From NCBI RefSeq assembly GCF_021018895.1, contig NC_079375.1, positions 21,396,975 through 21,460,974 of the forward strand: 64,000 nt of DNA, read 5' to 3'. The stretch is from Seriola aureovittata (Eukaryota > Chordata > Actinopteri > Carangiformes > Carangidae). The notes beneath the pieces were generated by a model. That model was not told the origin of the DNA and made no database searches. It saw only the letters and a program-made list of their open reading frames with translations. Of this stretch, positions 35,401 through 47,258 are shown piece after piece. Each line of letters begins with the position of its first letter. The stretch's first letter is position 1. Position numbers and translations under genes: made by a program.

Positions 35401-38400
35401 TTAATGTCTTCATATATGACACTATCTGTAACGTCTCTGCTGGTCTTGTTGCACTGTGGTTACATGTGAGCGCAGTTCAGTCTGCAGGACGACCTCGGTT
35501 AATATATTTATTCTGTCTGATTCTGGACATTTCTCTTTTTCTCTTCCTAATGAGCGATCCTTTCCAGATCCTCCTCTGCTTCATCGATGTGTTCTTGGCC
35601 TCAGATGATTCCTGCAGCGCTCTTATGTTTGCAATTTGCACATCTGCCTCGCACTATTTCCCTTCCATCTATTTCTCCCTCTTCGATGATTTCTTTTGGA
35701 GTTAGACTGTGTTTTTCTGCTCCGTCTCTGTGACAGAATGACATGTTTCTCTTTAGCAAAGGCGAGGCCTCAATTCTCACTGTCCATATTCATTTCTCCG
35801 GCCCTTCCTCTTGCCTTTCTGCTTCAGCTGCACCGGCGTGCTCAGATGTAAGCCATCACAGAGTTTGCACAGGGAAATAAATCTTGTCTCTTTGTTTAAA
35901 GACTGCTGGAATACTTGTCTTAACTATTTTATTTTCTTTCAATTGTGTCTCCAACTATATTCTGTGTGAAAAACCTGTCAGTACTACAACATTTCAGAAA
36001 TATGTTTATTTTATTTTAGAGTTAAATAAGAAAATCAATAGAACTTAGATGTCTGTCTGTTCAGCTGGAGTCAGCAGCTAGCTAGCTTAACTCAGTATAA
36101 AGATTTGAAACAATGGAAAATAACAAACATGTCTCAGTCCAAATGTAAAGAAAACTAGCATCTATAAACCTCACAAATTAAAATGTCATTTATTGTGTGT
36201 AAAGTGCAAAATTGACAGGTTGTGTTTTTTGGCAGGGGGTTATTTGCAAATATATTTCTTGGTTAGCCTAGCTTAGCCTAAAGACTCGGAGCAGCTAGCC
36301 TGGTGTAAAACAACAACTTTTGAGTGTTGAACAGAATACATTAACAAATATAACACGTTGATTAATTAACTTTAGAGGTGGTAGTAGGTGAATTTATCTC
36401 TAACTTTTGCACAGCTGCTCCTCCCTGTTTCCAGTCTTTAAACTAAGCTAAGCTAACTGTAGTTTCATAACCTACGGACATGTACCACTGCTTTAAGCAA
36501 AAAGCCTGATTACATGTACTATGGTTGAACTGTAGTTTGTGTAAATGAAACTAACTGTATCATCTTCTGATAACGATCTTAATTATAATTCCCCTTGTAA
36601 CTACTGATAGCTAAGAAGTAAAAGTAAGACAATGAGTAAATGCAAGTAAAGTTGTTTATGTTGCTATTTTTTGTGCAAGATGCCGAAAATCACTTCATGA
36701 AACATGAAGCCATAACTAATATTTACCATTTTCACCTTCATGACAGCAGCCCACCAGAATTGTATTTTTTATTCTTTATACTGTACAGGTGTACATGTAT
36801 CTGCCATACCTTTGTCTTTCCCTTGGGTACGTAGTAGATGCCCGAGGCCCTGAGCAAGAAGTAGCGAGGTTTCCAAACCTTCTTCCCATCTTCCTTCAGG
36901 TGCAGCATGCCCTCCAGATTAGGAACAATCACCGCAGAGCCCCCAAAATGCTCCTGCAGAGTCAGAGGAGGAAGATGAGGTGCACAACAGGAATGAACAC
37001 AGGGTGAGTAAACCCGTGTTTTCCATTTGTGTGCATTTTTATAAATTGTAACTATTTTCAGTTTGAAAATTACACACAACAACTAAATGACAGTCAGGAG
37101 TGGACTCGGTAACTAACCTTGATTAAGAGTTTTTTGGCATGTTCGTTAATCCCACTCAAAACCGACATCTTCTTCTTCCACATGTAAAATAACTTGAGGG
37201 TGAGAAAAGCATGGTTCAGTTTACCAACTGAGTGTTAAACCATGATGCCACACGTTGGTGTGAGGAAAACACACACACACACACACACACACGGTTTATC
37301 GCTCTTACTTACCTGTGGGTCTTTGAACATCACATACTTCTGAGGTCTTGACACAAAATAGATTTTGTTTTCACTGTGGCGAGTCCACGAGGACAGCAGC
37401 TCCACTAAACTTTCATGGTCCTCAAAGCCTCTCTCTGAAGAGATGAGAGAGCAGGCGAGCAATGACCACAAACTCCCTGTGCTTCTGTGCATCAATCTTC
37501 AGTCCTGAAACATGTGTGCAACAGTGTCTCCTGCCTCTGGAAATGCATGTGCTATACGTGCACACACTGATGATTGTCTGCATATGATCTGAGTGCATGT
37601 ACAGCGTGTGTGTGTGTGTGTGTTACAGTAATCTCACCAATCAGCAGCTCAGGATTGGTCTCACACAGACTCCAGTCGATGCTGCAGTCACAGTGAGTCT
37701 TCTCAAACAGCTTGTCCAGAACGTCCCTCACCGTTTGTCTTTCATCCACCATCAGAGTCTTGGAGCTGCCGTCACCCATCACCACCTTTACTATCAACTA
37801 GGAGGGACAGAAGATTTGGTGACTTTAGCTGCATAACTTCATGTTGAAGAAAGACACTCAAACTTTCCGACTTTACCTTCCTCACTTTGGCTTCTTTCAG
37901 CTTCTCCAGAGCCAGTTTAATTTTGTCTGCCTTTGTCTGTGGTTCACTCTGTAAGCATAACATGAGAAAGTATCAATTATGTTTTCCATGTTCATGAAAT
38001 TGCAAATTTATTTTTATGATCAGTGCCAAATTCTGAGTTACCCTCTGCAGCGCTCCGGGAAATTCAGCAGTGTTCGGTGGTAGAGGAAGGGCAGCTGTTG
38101 CCTCATTTCCCTGAGTCATGGCAGATGGTGCAGTTTGATTATCTGTGACGCTGCTGATCTCTTGTTCAGTGGCGACATCTTGTGTGGTTGATTTTGATCC
38201 CAGGTCAGCCACCAGGGCGTCCAGGTCATGGTCCTCCAGCTCATTAAGAGACTCTGTAAGGAATCAAGGGCAGTGTAGGCCAAGGTCATAGAAACAGCTC
38301 AGACTGTAGCTGTGCTGGAAAACTGAGATTAAATAAAAAAAATCATGTCATTACAGTAAGAAAACACACAGAAGAAGTCTTGTGAGTAATAAAAGGTTTA

Positions 38401-41400
38401 GTTTCAAATGTTTCACTAACATGATGCATTCATAAAATTTAAGAGTTTTTCATTCAGCAAGAAAAAGGTCAAAGCATGCAGGAATTTGTTTGCACTGTAA
38501 AAATTAAGAAGTTGAGTCCAATGGGAAAGTGCTCTTTATTCTAAATTACATAACTAAAATCTTCACATTGTAGCCACTATTTATGATTTCCGATCAAATT
38601 AATCAGATTCTTCAGGTTGGAAAAAGAAGACTTCCTGGGAATCTTTAACCCAAATACAATGCATGCTGGGTATCTGCCAATCAACATGAAGGATTAGCTG
38701 GACATTTAGTCAAATCATCATTTCAAGTCAGGGGACTGAACTCATGACTCAGCATTAGGGTAGTGTAGGTCAAGACTATAAACTAACTAACTAACATGTA
38801 ATGACGACAGGACGCTCTGAGCGAGGTCTGCAGTTCCCCCATCATCTGAATCAACACTCACCATTCAGGTCCGTGAAGCCGATGGAGAAGGTGCTGTGTC
38901 TGTGTGAAGCAGGATCCTCTTCTGTTGGCTCTGCTTCAGGCGACAAACTCTGCGGGGAAACGATGTGATGGCTCATTAATAACACCTCACACACACAGGT
39001 CTGTGAGGTCACGCACTGTCTGCCCCCGCCGATAAAAACACACAGTCGTATATTGTGAAAAATCAGAAGTAATTTCATTTAATTATGTAAAGTACATTTA
39101 ATACAGAAGTCATCCTTTTGATAGAAGCTACAGTTTGTAGTTTTGATTACACGTGTAATCAAAGAGCAGCCCGGAGATCAAAGTGAGCCACATGTGTCCT
39201 TGAACTGCTCTGAACTGTTGTTCAGTTATGTTACATGAGCCTGTTTTTTATAAGTGACTTTGTTTCAATGCACTTTATCATGCTCTGGTTGCAAGCTGCA
39301 AAAATACTAGAGAACACATTGCCTTCGGCATGTGACCAGACAATAAAATATAAATAAATAAGCTCATGGAGAAAAAGGGATTTGTCAAAACTGTAATGTT
39401 GCACTGAACCTACAAACCAATGAAATGACACTAATTCCTCTACGGGTTAAACCATCCCTCGTAAACCCGTGTCCCCACGAGGGAAAAAAGGCTAATATCT
39501 AAACTGCATTATTGTAATCATCAACACAAGTCTCCACAGGCTCAAGCCGGGATTGCCAACTTGTACACAAAATGAGTTTGAAAACACATGTCGTCATGCT
39601 GGAGCTGCTTCTTAAATGACACCTCCAAGCTGCTTAAGTCAGGGATAAAAAATGCCCCTCTTGGTCTTCTGGCTCGGAGGCAGTAAAGCAAAGAGAGGAG
39701 ACCCAATCAAGGCAATAAGAGGAATTACTTTAAATCCTTTTCTTTCCCAGACTCTGAGAGGATCACTGCTTTAATCAAAATGCTTTTTCTTGCAAACTCT
39801 GGTGATAGTCTGCGGAGCGGTGTTTGTAATTGCGATGCCTTTCAAGGAGGACGCGTGCCAAAGTGACATATAGAGACTTTTTCTGGTTTGTCTGATGTAA
39901 TGTTGGAGATTGATCCCATTCTTAGGGCTGCGCTCGTTCAGCTTGCATGGAGAGATTTGAAATTGACAATAATGAATAACCTCAGGGTGAGGTTGCATCA
40001 TTTAGAAGTGCGTAATGTTTTTCTTGGCGAGCTGCAGTTATATGATGAGCAGCTTATGTGTGCTTAAGGGGATCTGCAGCATCGCCCACGGTCCAATCCA
40101 GATGCGATGACTTCACATCTAATCGTCGCCTCACATTTTTCTGTGTGATGCTCAGTTTCAACACAAAGACTGCCATGTAATCAGATAATGTCCAGATCAA
40201 TGAGGTAAACATCAAGTGATTGGTCTGATTCACTTCCTGTAACTTGTTCCTGCTTCAAACGCACTAATGGGAACTCGGCGGAGAGGGTGAGAGTCTCAGC
40301 TCATCTGGTCATGTTTTGAGAAAGAATGTGACCCGAAGATGTTTGATATCACACTGTTGTTGTGTTTCTCACAATTCCAGATGAAAATGACCAATGCATT
40401 ATGGGATAGTTGTCCGATGTATTTTTAACCACGTTGGCAGCGTGGCTGTAGCGACTGCAGTGTTGCGCAGTTGGTCCACCATTTTGGTCGATCAAGAGAT
40501 GCCCCCCCCCATTCATGCAGCCTATTGGCAGACGTGATAATTTACCAATGTCAATATCAATGTCACTTAACAGTGTCTCTATGGGAGGTTTGTAGTTGTC
40601 ATTGCAAAATGTTCCAATATGAGGGGCCACCGTGGGCGCCTTTTCCTTTGGGGGCCCCAAGCATTCGCCTAGTCTCCTGTCAGTCCACCTCTGGATGGAC
40701 TGCCATGAAATTTGGTACAGATGTTTATGATCTCATGACAAGGAATCCTAATGACTTTGGTGATCCCCTGGCTTTTCTTGTGGCACCACAAGGAGCTCAG
40801 CAGATTTGAAAGTTGTACACTCTGGTCCCAGGATAATTGTAACTTTGGTGTTCCTCTGACTTTTCATAGCAGCATCATCAAGTCAAAATTTGAATTTTGA
40901 CCTGATGTGCAACTAATAACATTCCCATCAGCCTTAGCTGTTCTCAGCTGTACTGTGTTTAGTGCTAATTAGCATGCTAACAGGCTAAACTATCACGGTG
41001 AATCAGGTAAGTGTTACGCCTGCTACCTTTGTCATTGTGGGCATGTTAGCATGTTGTCATTAGCATTTAGCTCACAGAACCGTTAGCATGGCTGTAGACT
41101 CTTGTTTTTAAAGTCGTACAACTCACCTGAGAGAGATGATCAATCTCTCCGAGCAGGTGACTGAACATGGCGTCTATGTCGTCCATCTGAAAAGAGTAAA
41201 ACAAGAAATTACAGGGAATAAAGAAATGTTTGTCGTAGGAGAAACGCAGCAGTATCATCAGGAACTGAAAAATTTGGCCAGTCTTAGTTCTGTTTAAATT
41301 CAGTTTCTACAGGCCAGTCAAACTCCATTTCTTGAACAGTTTGTCACGCAGTACGTGGAAAAGTCGGGAAATAAACTTTACTGAAAGCTCCACATAACAG

Positions 41401-44320
41401 TCAACATTCTTGTGGTATGGAGACGAAAACACTCTTGGACACATGCAGACACAGTTTGGATATGTCTGTCATGACTGTAAAAACAGATAAACAATAAGCT
41501 GCGTTCATGCTTAATCACACCAGCCAAAGAACCAGAAATGTGATCTCTGTTTTCAAATACGTTCAAAGGCACAAGCGCTGGAATGCATTGTCATTACCAC
41601 GATCTTACAAGTGTGGAAGGAGAAAATGGCTTCCATGTTGCTCTGGTTACGAAGTCACACAAGTTGTTTTGATCACCATGCAGAAAACCTCATCTTTTAA
41701 TAAACTGTGGATTAAAGTGGTGGAGACTGCACCTCACTCGAGATCATTTAGGATCTCCTCTGTGTTTATTCATACGGCTCGTTGTACCATGCAGAAATAA
41801 TTTCACTTAAGCTGCAACTTTAAAAAGCGATTTACTCGTAATTGCTGGTAATTTACTGACAGACACCATGTGGGAAGGATGGAGAGCAGAGCGAAGTCTC
41901 TGCTGAAAATATCATAGCAACTCACTGAATACGCTCATTAACATTAAGTTCCTAACATTCTTTGAATTAGTAATCAGTAATTCATAAAACAGACGCTTCA
42001 GTCATCTTACAAACTTTTGCATCTGGGTTTTTCCATATGGAGGCGGCATGTTTCCAGCTTTAGGATCAAAAATACGTCTTACATGTGGAGCAGGTTAAGA
42101 GGCAAACTGAAAAATGAGTTCTCTGTTTCTTGCCAAGTCTTTGAGTCAGTTGCTGTGTGGTAATCGGTAACAATAGATATCTATTTGCAGTATTCGTAGA
42201 AACTAGAAACATGAGAGCATCTAAAGAGAAACAAACAACAAATGTGGTGTTGGTGGCAAGATTTGAACATTATGGTTTTTTTCAGTGACTTCTTCCTTGT
42301 TTGTTGGCGGCATGTTCATTTATCACTTCACATTTTAGGTTTCCAGTAACTACTCTGTCATGCATGGAGAAGCAGTGTGTGTAGAACCATAGACAGACAC
42401 ACATTACTAATTGTCTAAACTGATAACAACCGTACACAACACACAGCAAACCCTCCATCACTGACGTTTAACTGACGTGTTTGTTTGCTGTTTTCTCATC
42501 TTGAGACATTACTCCACACAAATTTACAGATGTAATACACTTCCTGTTTGTGCCGTATCACCAGGCATAACTTGACCGTTACCATGTTAATATGAATATG
42601 ACACGTGTCAGTCTGTTTCTACATGTACCAACAACCCCTCACCTCTGTGCTGATCTCATGAAATCACATTTTGTATTGTACTTGCTTTATTTTCCTTCTT
42701 TTCTGTGTGTTGCAAAGCTTAGTGTTTGGTTTGGAGCTGGTAGTATACAGTCAGTTTATCAGAGTGTTTTCATATGGTCAAAATAATGGGATGAGACCAG
42801 TGAGTGTGAACCAAAATAGTGAAGTGAAGAGTTACATTATAATTATGTGTGTTTGTCGCTTCAAGCTTCACTTTTTACTTACACATCCAAGATAGCAAAA
42901 TGAAACTTCAGGCCCAACATGTGTCTGGGTCCTTGGTCCGAGTCTGGCCCATATACTTCCACATCTGGGCTGATTTTCTGTGTGTGAGCCAGAATTGGTC
43001 CAGATGTGAAAGTAGCATCTGACAATTATGCTGTATATGGGCCAGTTTTGGGCCGTGGAACCAGGCGTGTGCAAGGAGAAAACAAGCATGTGGCCTAAGT
43101 ATGGGCTGGATCTATTTTGCCATCTGAGATGAAAAAAAAAGGTTATAGCAGCTTTAAACACACAATGACATATTTTTTGCCACTCTGGGGCAGCAGAAAC
43201 AAGCTATAAAAACAGCACTGATCTATATATTGTTCCAAAGGTCATAAAGCCAGCTTGTTACCAAAAGTGCTTATTTATACATCCAGTAGACACAGAGCAA
43301 CATGAGCAATCCTTTCGTGTTTCTGGCCACAGGGGGAATGTTAGTCCAATATTTAATCTTCTTTTACGTCTGTTTTTGGTCTCTACCAACTCCTGATGGA
43401 AAAAACTCATTAGCAACTAACGTGTTATTATGTCTTTTTCAGGGAAAATAGCTGCATGCTGTGGCTGAGAGGGAGCAGTGAGAGAGAGAGAGAGAACCAA
43501 AGCAGTGAAGCTACAGGCCAGAAAAACAAACGTGTGGTGAAAGATAAAAAATCAGCTGATAATTCTCTGTGGGTTAGTGAGTTTTGAGCAAACTCTTTCA
43601 CATATAAGCAGTCATGTGATTTATTATCATCTAAAAATATCAACTTTTGTTGCTTTAATAATCATATTTATATATATTTTTTGTTTTTCCCATTACTTGC
43701 TTAGACAGTTTCAACCCACTTAAGACTGCTATCATCTTTAATTCATGGACCTCTTACAGCCGGAGTTGAGCCAGCATGGTTATATAGTCTGAATGAATAA
43801 GCATCTTAGAAGTGAGACGCAGTTTGAGTCTAAATATCTGCAGAGTGCAGCAAACATCTGTTTGCCTGTGTTTAACTTTAAACTGAAATATTTTCTACAT
43901 TAAAGCTGCAGCTGGAGGTTTATATAGTGCATGTTCTGACCTGTAAACATAACTCGTGTGTGGTGTTTGAGACGCTCATAAATGCTGTGTCTCCGTCCCG
44001 CTCTTTATTGCTCCGTACCACCTCCTCTCCATAAACATGTTCTTATATATGTACACACACATGAAGCCTAATGCGCAGTATGCAGTATACAGTCCTGCCC
44101 GTGCTGCTCAGTCTCATTCTGTGTTTATGCTGAACAGTAAACAGACCATCCATTAAACTGTAATGAGGTAAAAGGGGAACAGTGGAGAGGATGGTTATAA
44201 ACTAAGTATTGTTTCCATATGAAAGTGAAATTTGTGGATCATGAAAGTGAACTTTACCTTTGCGGCCTCTGGGACTTCTGCCTCCCACATGTGAGCGTCA
44301 GTCCTAACCTCTGGTTCCAT
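32478..44320 (-). CDS. apbb1ip: Rap1-GTP-interacting adaptor RIAM (APBB1IP), short C-terminus
   Basis: MRL-family adaptor that carries talin to the membrane under Rap1-GTP and activates integrins; it also binds Ena/VASP and profilin. Thirteen exons, minus strand: 44258-44320, 41127-41186, 38862-38949, 38042-38253, 37877-37948, 37638-37797, 37313-37434, 37118-37192, 36810-36953, 34503-34613, 33148-33246, 32897-32981 and 32478-32614. They join in frame to 475 residues. Talin-binding motif 1 is DDIDAMFSHLLGEIDHLSQ (about 22-41) and motif 2 is LNELEDHDLDALVADL. A coiled segment KADKIKLALEKLKEAKVRK leads into the RA domain (about 166-259: LMVDERQTVRDVLDKLFEK). The PH domain spans about 290-402 (GMLHLKEDGKKVWKPRYFLL). 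The tail ends PPDFIPPPPGHTHI. Human RIAM is 666 residues with a long polyproline tail. The head-to-head neighbour on the right is the unnamed secreted protein gene. Confidence 0.94.
33552..33587. promoter_or_regulatory. Palindrome with a consensus CRE
   Basis: TAACCCCGATGACATC, a five-base spacer ACTAT, then GACGTCATCGGGGTTA. The arms match at 15 of 16 positions. The right arm overlaps TGACGTCA (33572-33579), the full CREB/ATF site; the single mismatch turns the left copy into TGACATCA. It lies in the apbb1ip intron between exons 10 and 11. Confidence 0.7.
33721..33735 (+). promoter_or_regulatory. CTCF-like core motif
   Basis: CCAGCAGAGGGCAGC fits the 15-bp CTCF core consensus at every position, in plus orientation, about 130 bp from the CRE palindrome. 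Occupancy is inferred only. Confidence 0.55.
34103..34156. repeat. Octamer repeat CACACTCA
   Basis: Nearly seven tandem CACACTCA units in the apbb1ip intron before exon 10. Simple-sequence array. Confidence 0.9.
36040..36480. repeat. Dispersed repeat family B, copy 2
   Basis: Opens with CAGCAGCTAGCTAGCTTAAC and closes with CCAGTCTTTAAACTAAGCTA followed by AGCTAACTGTAG, the same start and end as copy 3. It lies in the apbb1ip intron before the PH-domain exon 36810-36953. Confidence 0.65.
37268..37292. repeat. Short CA microsatellite
   Basis: About 12 AC units just downstream (transcript sense) of the apbb1ip exon 37313-37434 donor. Confidence 0.9.
37638..37797 (-). other. apbb1ip: apbb1ip exon 6: first half of the Ras-association domain
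   Basis: The exon encodes LIVKVVMGDGSSKTLMVDER and on to the THCDCSIDWSLCE segment, the N-terminal half of the RA domain that reads Rap1-GTP. The second half (FEDHESLVELLSSWTRHSEN) is the next exon, 37313-37434. The fit to human RIAM is close throughout. Confidence 0.9.
40437..41095 (-). repeat. Dispersed repeat family A, copy 2
   Basis: Reverse orientation relative to the other copies. It contains GGACTGCCATGAAATTTGG, TAATGACTTTGGTGATCCCC, AAATTTTGAATTTTGACCTG-type text and TTAGTGCTAATTAGCATGCT. These are hallmarks of a repeat abundant in percomorph genomes. It lies in apbb1ip intron 2. The 40500-40680 part is poorly matched and may be an insertion. Confidence 0.7.
42890..43135. repeat. Possible dispersed repeat rich in GGGCCAG/TGGCCCA
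   Basis: Phrases such as TCTGGCCCATATA, CATCTGGGCTGA, TTGGTCCAGATGTGA and TATGGGCCAGTTTTGGGCC recur within 200 bp. Similar text is widespread in teleosts. It lies in apbb1ip intron 1. The family name is unknown to me. Confidence 0.4.
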
Positions 44321-45340
44321 AACTCATTTCTCATGTAAAAAACAACAACACATATACACGGGTGTATCTATTTTCTAATATTAATTAATGGCACTTGTCA
44401 GTGATGCTGTATTTGCAGCGTCGGGCACGTGCTCATCAAAGCATCCATCACAAAACCGCATTTGTGTACGAGTTCCGCGCTCCCGTCAGATTGTTGCTGC
44501 CGTCCCCGACTGTGGTCTCACACATCAACACAACGAGGAGCCGCTGGGAGACGGACAGGCGGACAAGCCAAAGCCCGGGCACAAAAAGCGATTTATTGAG
44601 ACTTATATGCATGAGAGGAATCACAAAGCTCTGCCTGCTGACAGTAAACCAACATGTTTTCTCTTTTCTTGTGGTCGAGAGCTTCTTACTGTTTTCTAAT
44701 TAGTTGCACAACCATCCACTGGCTGCTATGAGAGGACATGTGTTTTTCCTAAACAAAGCTGATGTGGCCATTCAAGTATTTAACTCTTAAAGGGATTAAC
44801 AGAACAAGACATTTATTTGTTGTTTTGTCCATTTGCTTTTCAGTCACTCATAAATCCCTGTAAAGAAAAATTCAGTTTCGTTAAATCTTTCAGTCTTCTT
44901 ACCTTTTCTGTCTCTTTCACACATGGAGCCTCATGAAGTGAGAATAAATGCTAAAACACTCATGGGTCAATCTATAAGTAACTACTGTCACATGTGACCC
45001 TGCCTGCTCTGCCTCCACAGATATTAGCTGAACTTCCTGCGATACCAGGAAGTGGATTTAACTGTTTCAGTGGTAAAGCAGCGGAAAGGTTTGTTTTTCT
45101 AATTATGTTTCATACATTTTGTTTCTCTGCCGCAGCTACTGACCATAACGTGGTCACACAGGTGTTTCCACTGATCAGACGTCTCCACGGCAACTTGTGT
45201 GCATGTACAGGACATAACTGATTTACATTAGTTTCTTACTGTTCTGAGATAATGAGACGTATGACAAATCAAATGCTATTTTCAAATTAAATGTGTAGAT
45301 GTTTATTCATGTTTCTCTTCTCTATTTTTTAAACCAACAG

Positions 45341-45397
45341 TTGATCGATGAGGAAAAGTTGGCTCATCACTCAGTTCCACCGCCAGAAGCCTCGCAG
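45341..45397 (+). other. Exon-like 57-nt block of unknown membership
   Basis: A strong acceptor (pyrimidine tract, then ccaacag) is followed by 19 open codons reading LIDEEKLAHHSVPPPEASQ and a gtgcat donor. Phase is 0 on both sides. No partner exons were found nearby. It may be a cryptic exon, a minor upstream exon of the gene at 47259, or chance. Confidence 0.25.
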
Positions 45398-46244
45398 GTG
45401 CATGAAATAACATTTATATCTTATATTGTATATGTATGTTGTTGAAAGGTGCTATACAAACAAACCATGCTTGCACAATATCTCTAAATGCAGAAGCAAT
45501 GAAGCAAGGAGCAAATCTCCTTCCAACATAATCATGCTGGACAATGTGAATTGTGGTCACATTGTGGTAAAGTCAAATCCAATCAACAAGAAAGAGCTGC
45601 TGCAAAGGAGAGTGAATTCACTGTATGTGCTGAGTGTTTACATCTTTTTATGTCATTTATGTTACGTCTGTTGCACTAACAATATTTTGCTGCATATTGT
45701 ATGGCAATATTATAATATGCTTAACTCTAAATGCATGTTGCAAAAGTTACTGAGAAGGTCAGTAGTTCAGTCAAGTGTAGAAATAACAGGAATCTTTGAT
45801 AACAGCATGAGCAGCTGTCAAGATTAAAATGTACATTTCTCAGAAGAGACTGGTGTGAAGTTAGTGTGCGAGCAGATACTGATATAGTGGTGTCACTGTG
45901 AACAGCGCAGACAGTGTTAAGTGTGTGGGTGACGTGTTGTGGGCTTGACAAATATAAATAGACAGTTCACAGCTTCATGAAACTATTAATGAAGGTCTGA
46001 CTGTCTCATGGTGACTCTGCCCTGTCAGCTTGTTCAGTGTCTTCTCAGGCTCAGAGGTTGTGATGGGCAGCTACACTCAGTGTGGCCTCAAGTAGCCAAT
46101 AAGTAAGTAGTAAGTAGTAATTTGTCATAGTAAATTAGTTACTATGACAACAGCCCTGCTATCACCTGCTGTGTAAGTGCATGTGTGTGCAGAGACTGCT
46201 GCCTCAGCCATTTCACAGTATTTCAAGAAAAACCATAATTCCAT

Positions 46245-46380
<136 letters not shown>

Positions 46381-47258
46381 TCCATTTTGCCATGATAATG
46401 AGAAGAGGGGGAAACATCTAAGTGTTTCTAATGTGGGGTGAAGCTTTAATCAGAGCCACGTGGGGTCAGAGGAGGGAAATGAGAGTGGTGATAAACTGTA
46501 ATAAAGTTTACATTTCACAGGAGAAGTGGTTTTGGCTCAAGTATTTCCAATATTACAGAGTCGTGTTTTAAAAGTGCCACCACTGCACTCTAATCCAGTG
46601 CTACAGTGGAGATCACAGCTTTGATGCCATATAAAGTTGAGAGTTTAATTCTGACAGGGCTTGTTAAAATCCCACTCTGCTGATCCTGTCATCAACATGG
46701 ATGGAAAAAGAAAAGAAAGTTATGAAGAAAACGCTGTTTGCCCTTTGAATGGTAATAGGAGAAAAACAATATAAACTGAAATTCCACTGCATGATGTGGA
46801 ACATGCCATGAGCTGCTAATGACTGACCTCTTGGAGTGTGAGAATAAAAACAACAGTGGAATAATCCAAATATATATCACATGTACAGCTTCAATGGGAC
46901 TGGAGTGACTCCGCGGAGTGGTATGTCCGGGAAAGCTACGGGTTAATTTAAGACTAGGAGCAAAACCTGTTGCCAATTAGGAGCAGTGAGCGCCACATGT
47001 GGGCTAGACGTAGCTATCTCCAGAAGGGGCAAAGGGGGCAGAAACCGCCGTGCGCGCAATGGAGACAAGCTGAATGTCTGTGCAATCACTTGTTCAAGTT
47101 CAAGTGGCAGTTACGTGTAAGGACAGTTACTAATCTGAGGAGGGTTTTTTCTCTTAAAGACATGATCAAACAAAATCTACAGGACTGAAGGACTGATGCG
47201 CCAAAGGGCCACATTTCACACGTGGCCTGTTTCCAGTTTTACCTTTCAGCATTGCAAC

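Noticed and set aside
44388..44703. Two overlapping frames of about 100 codons upstream of apbb1ip
   Set aside because: GC-rich promoter-like DNA with no start context, domain or splice links.
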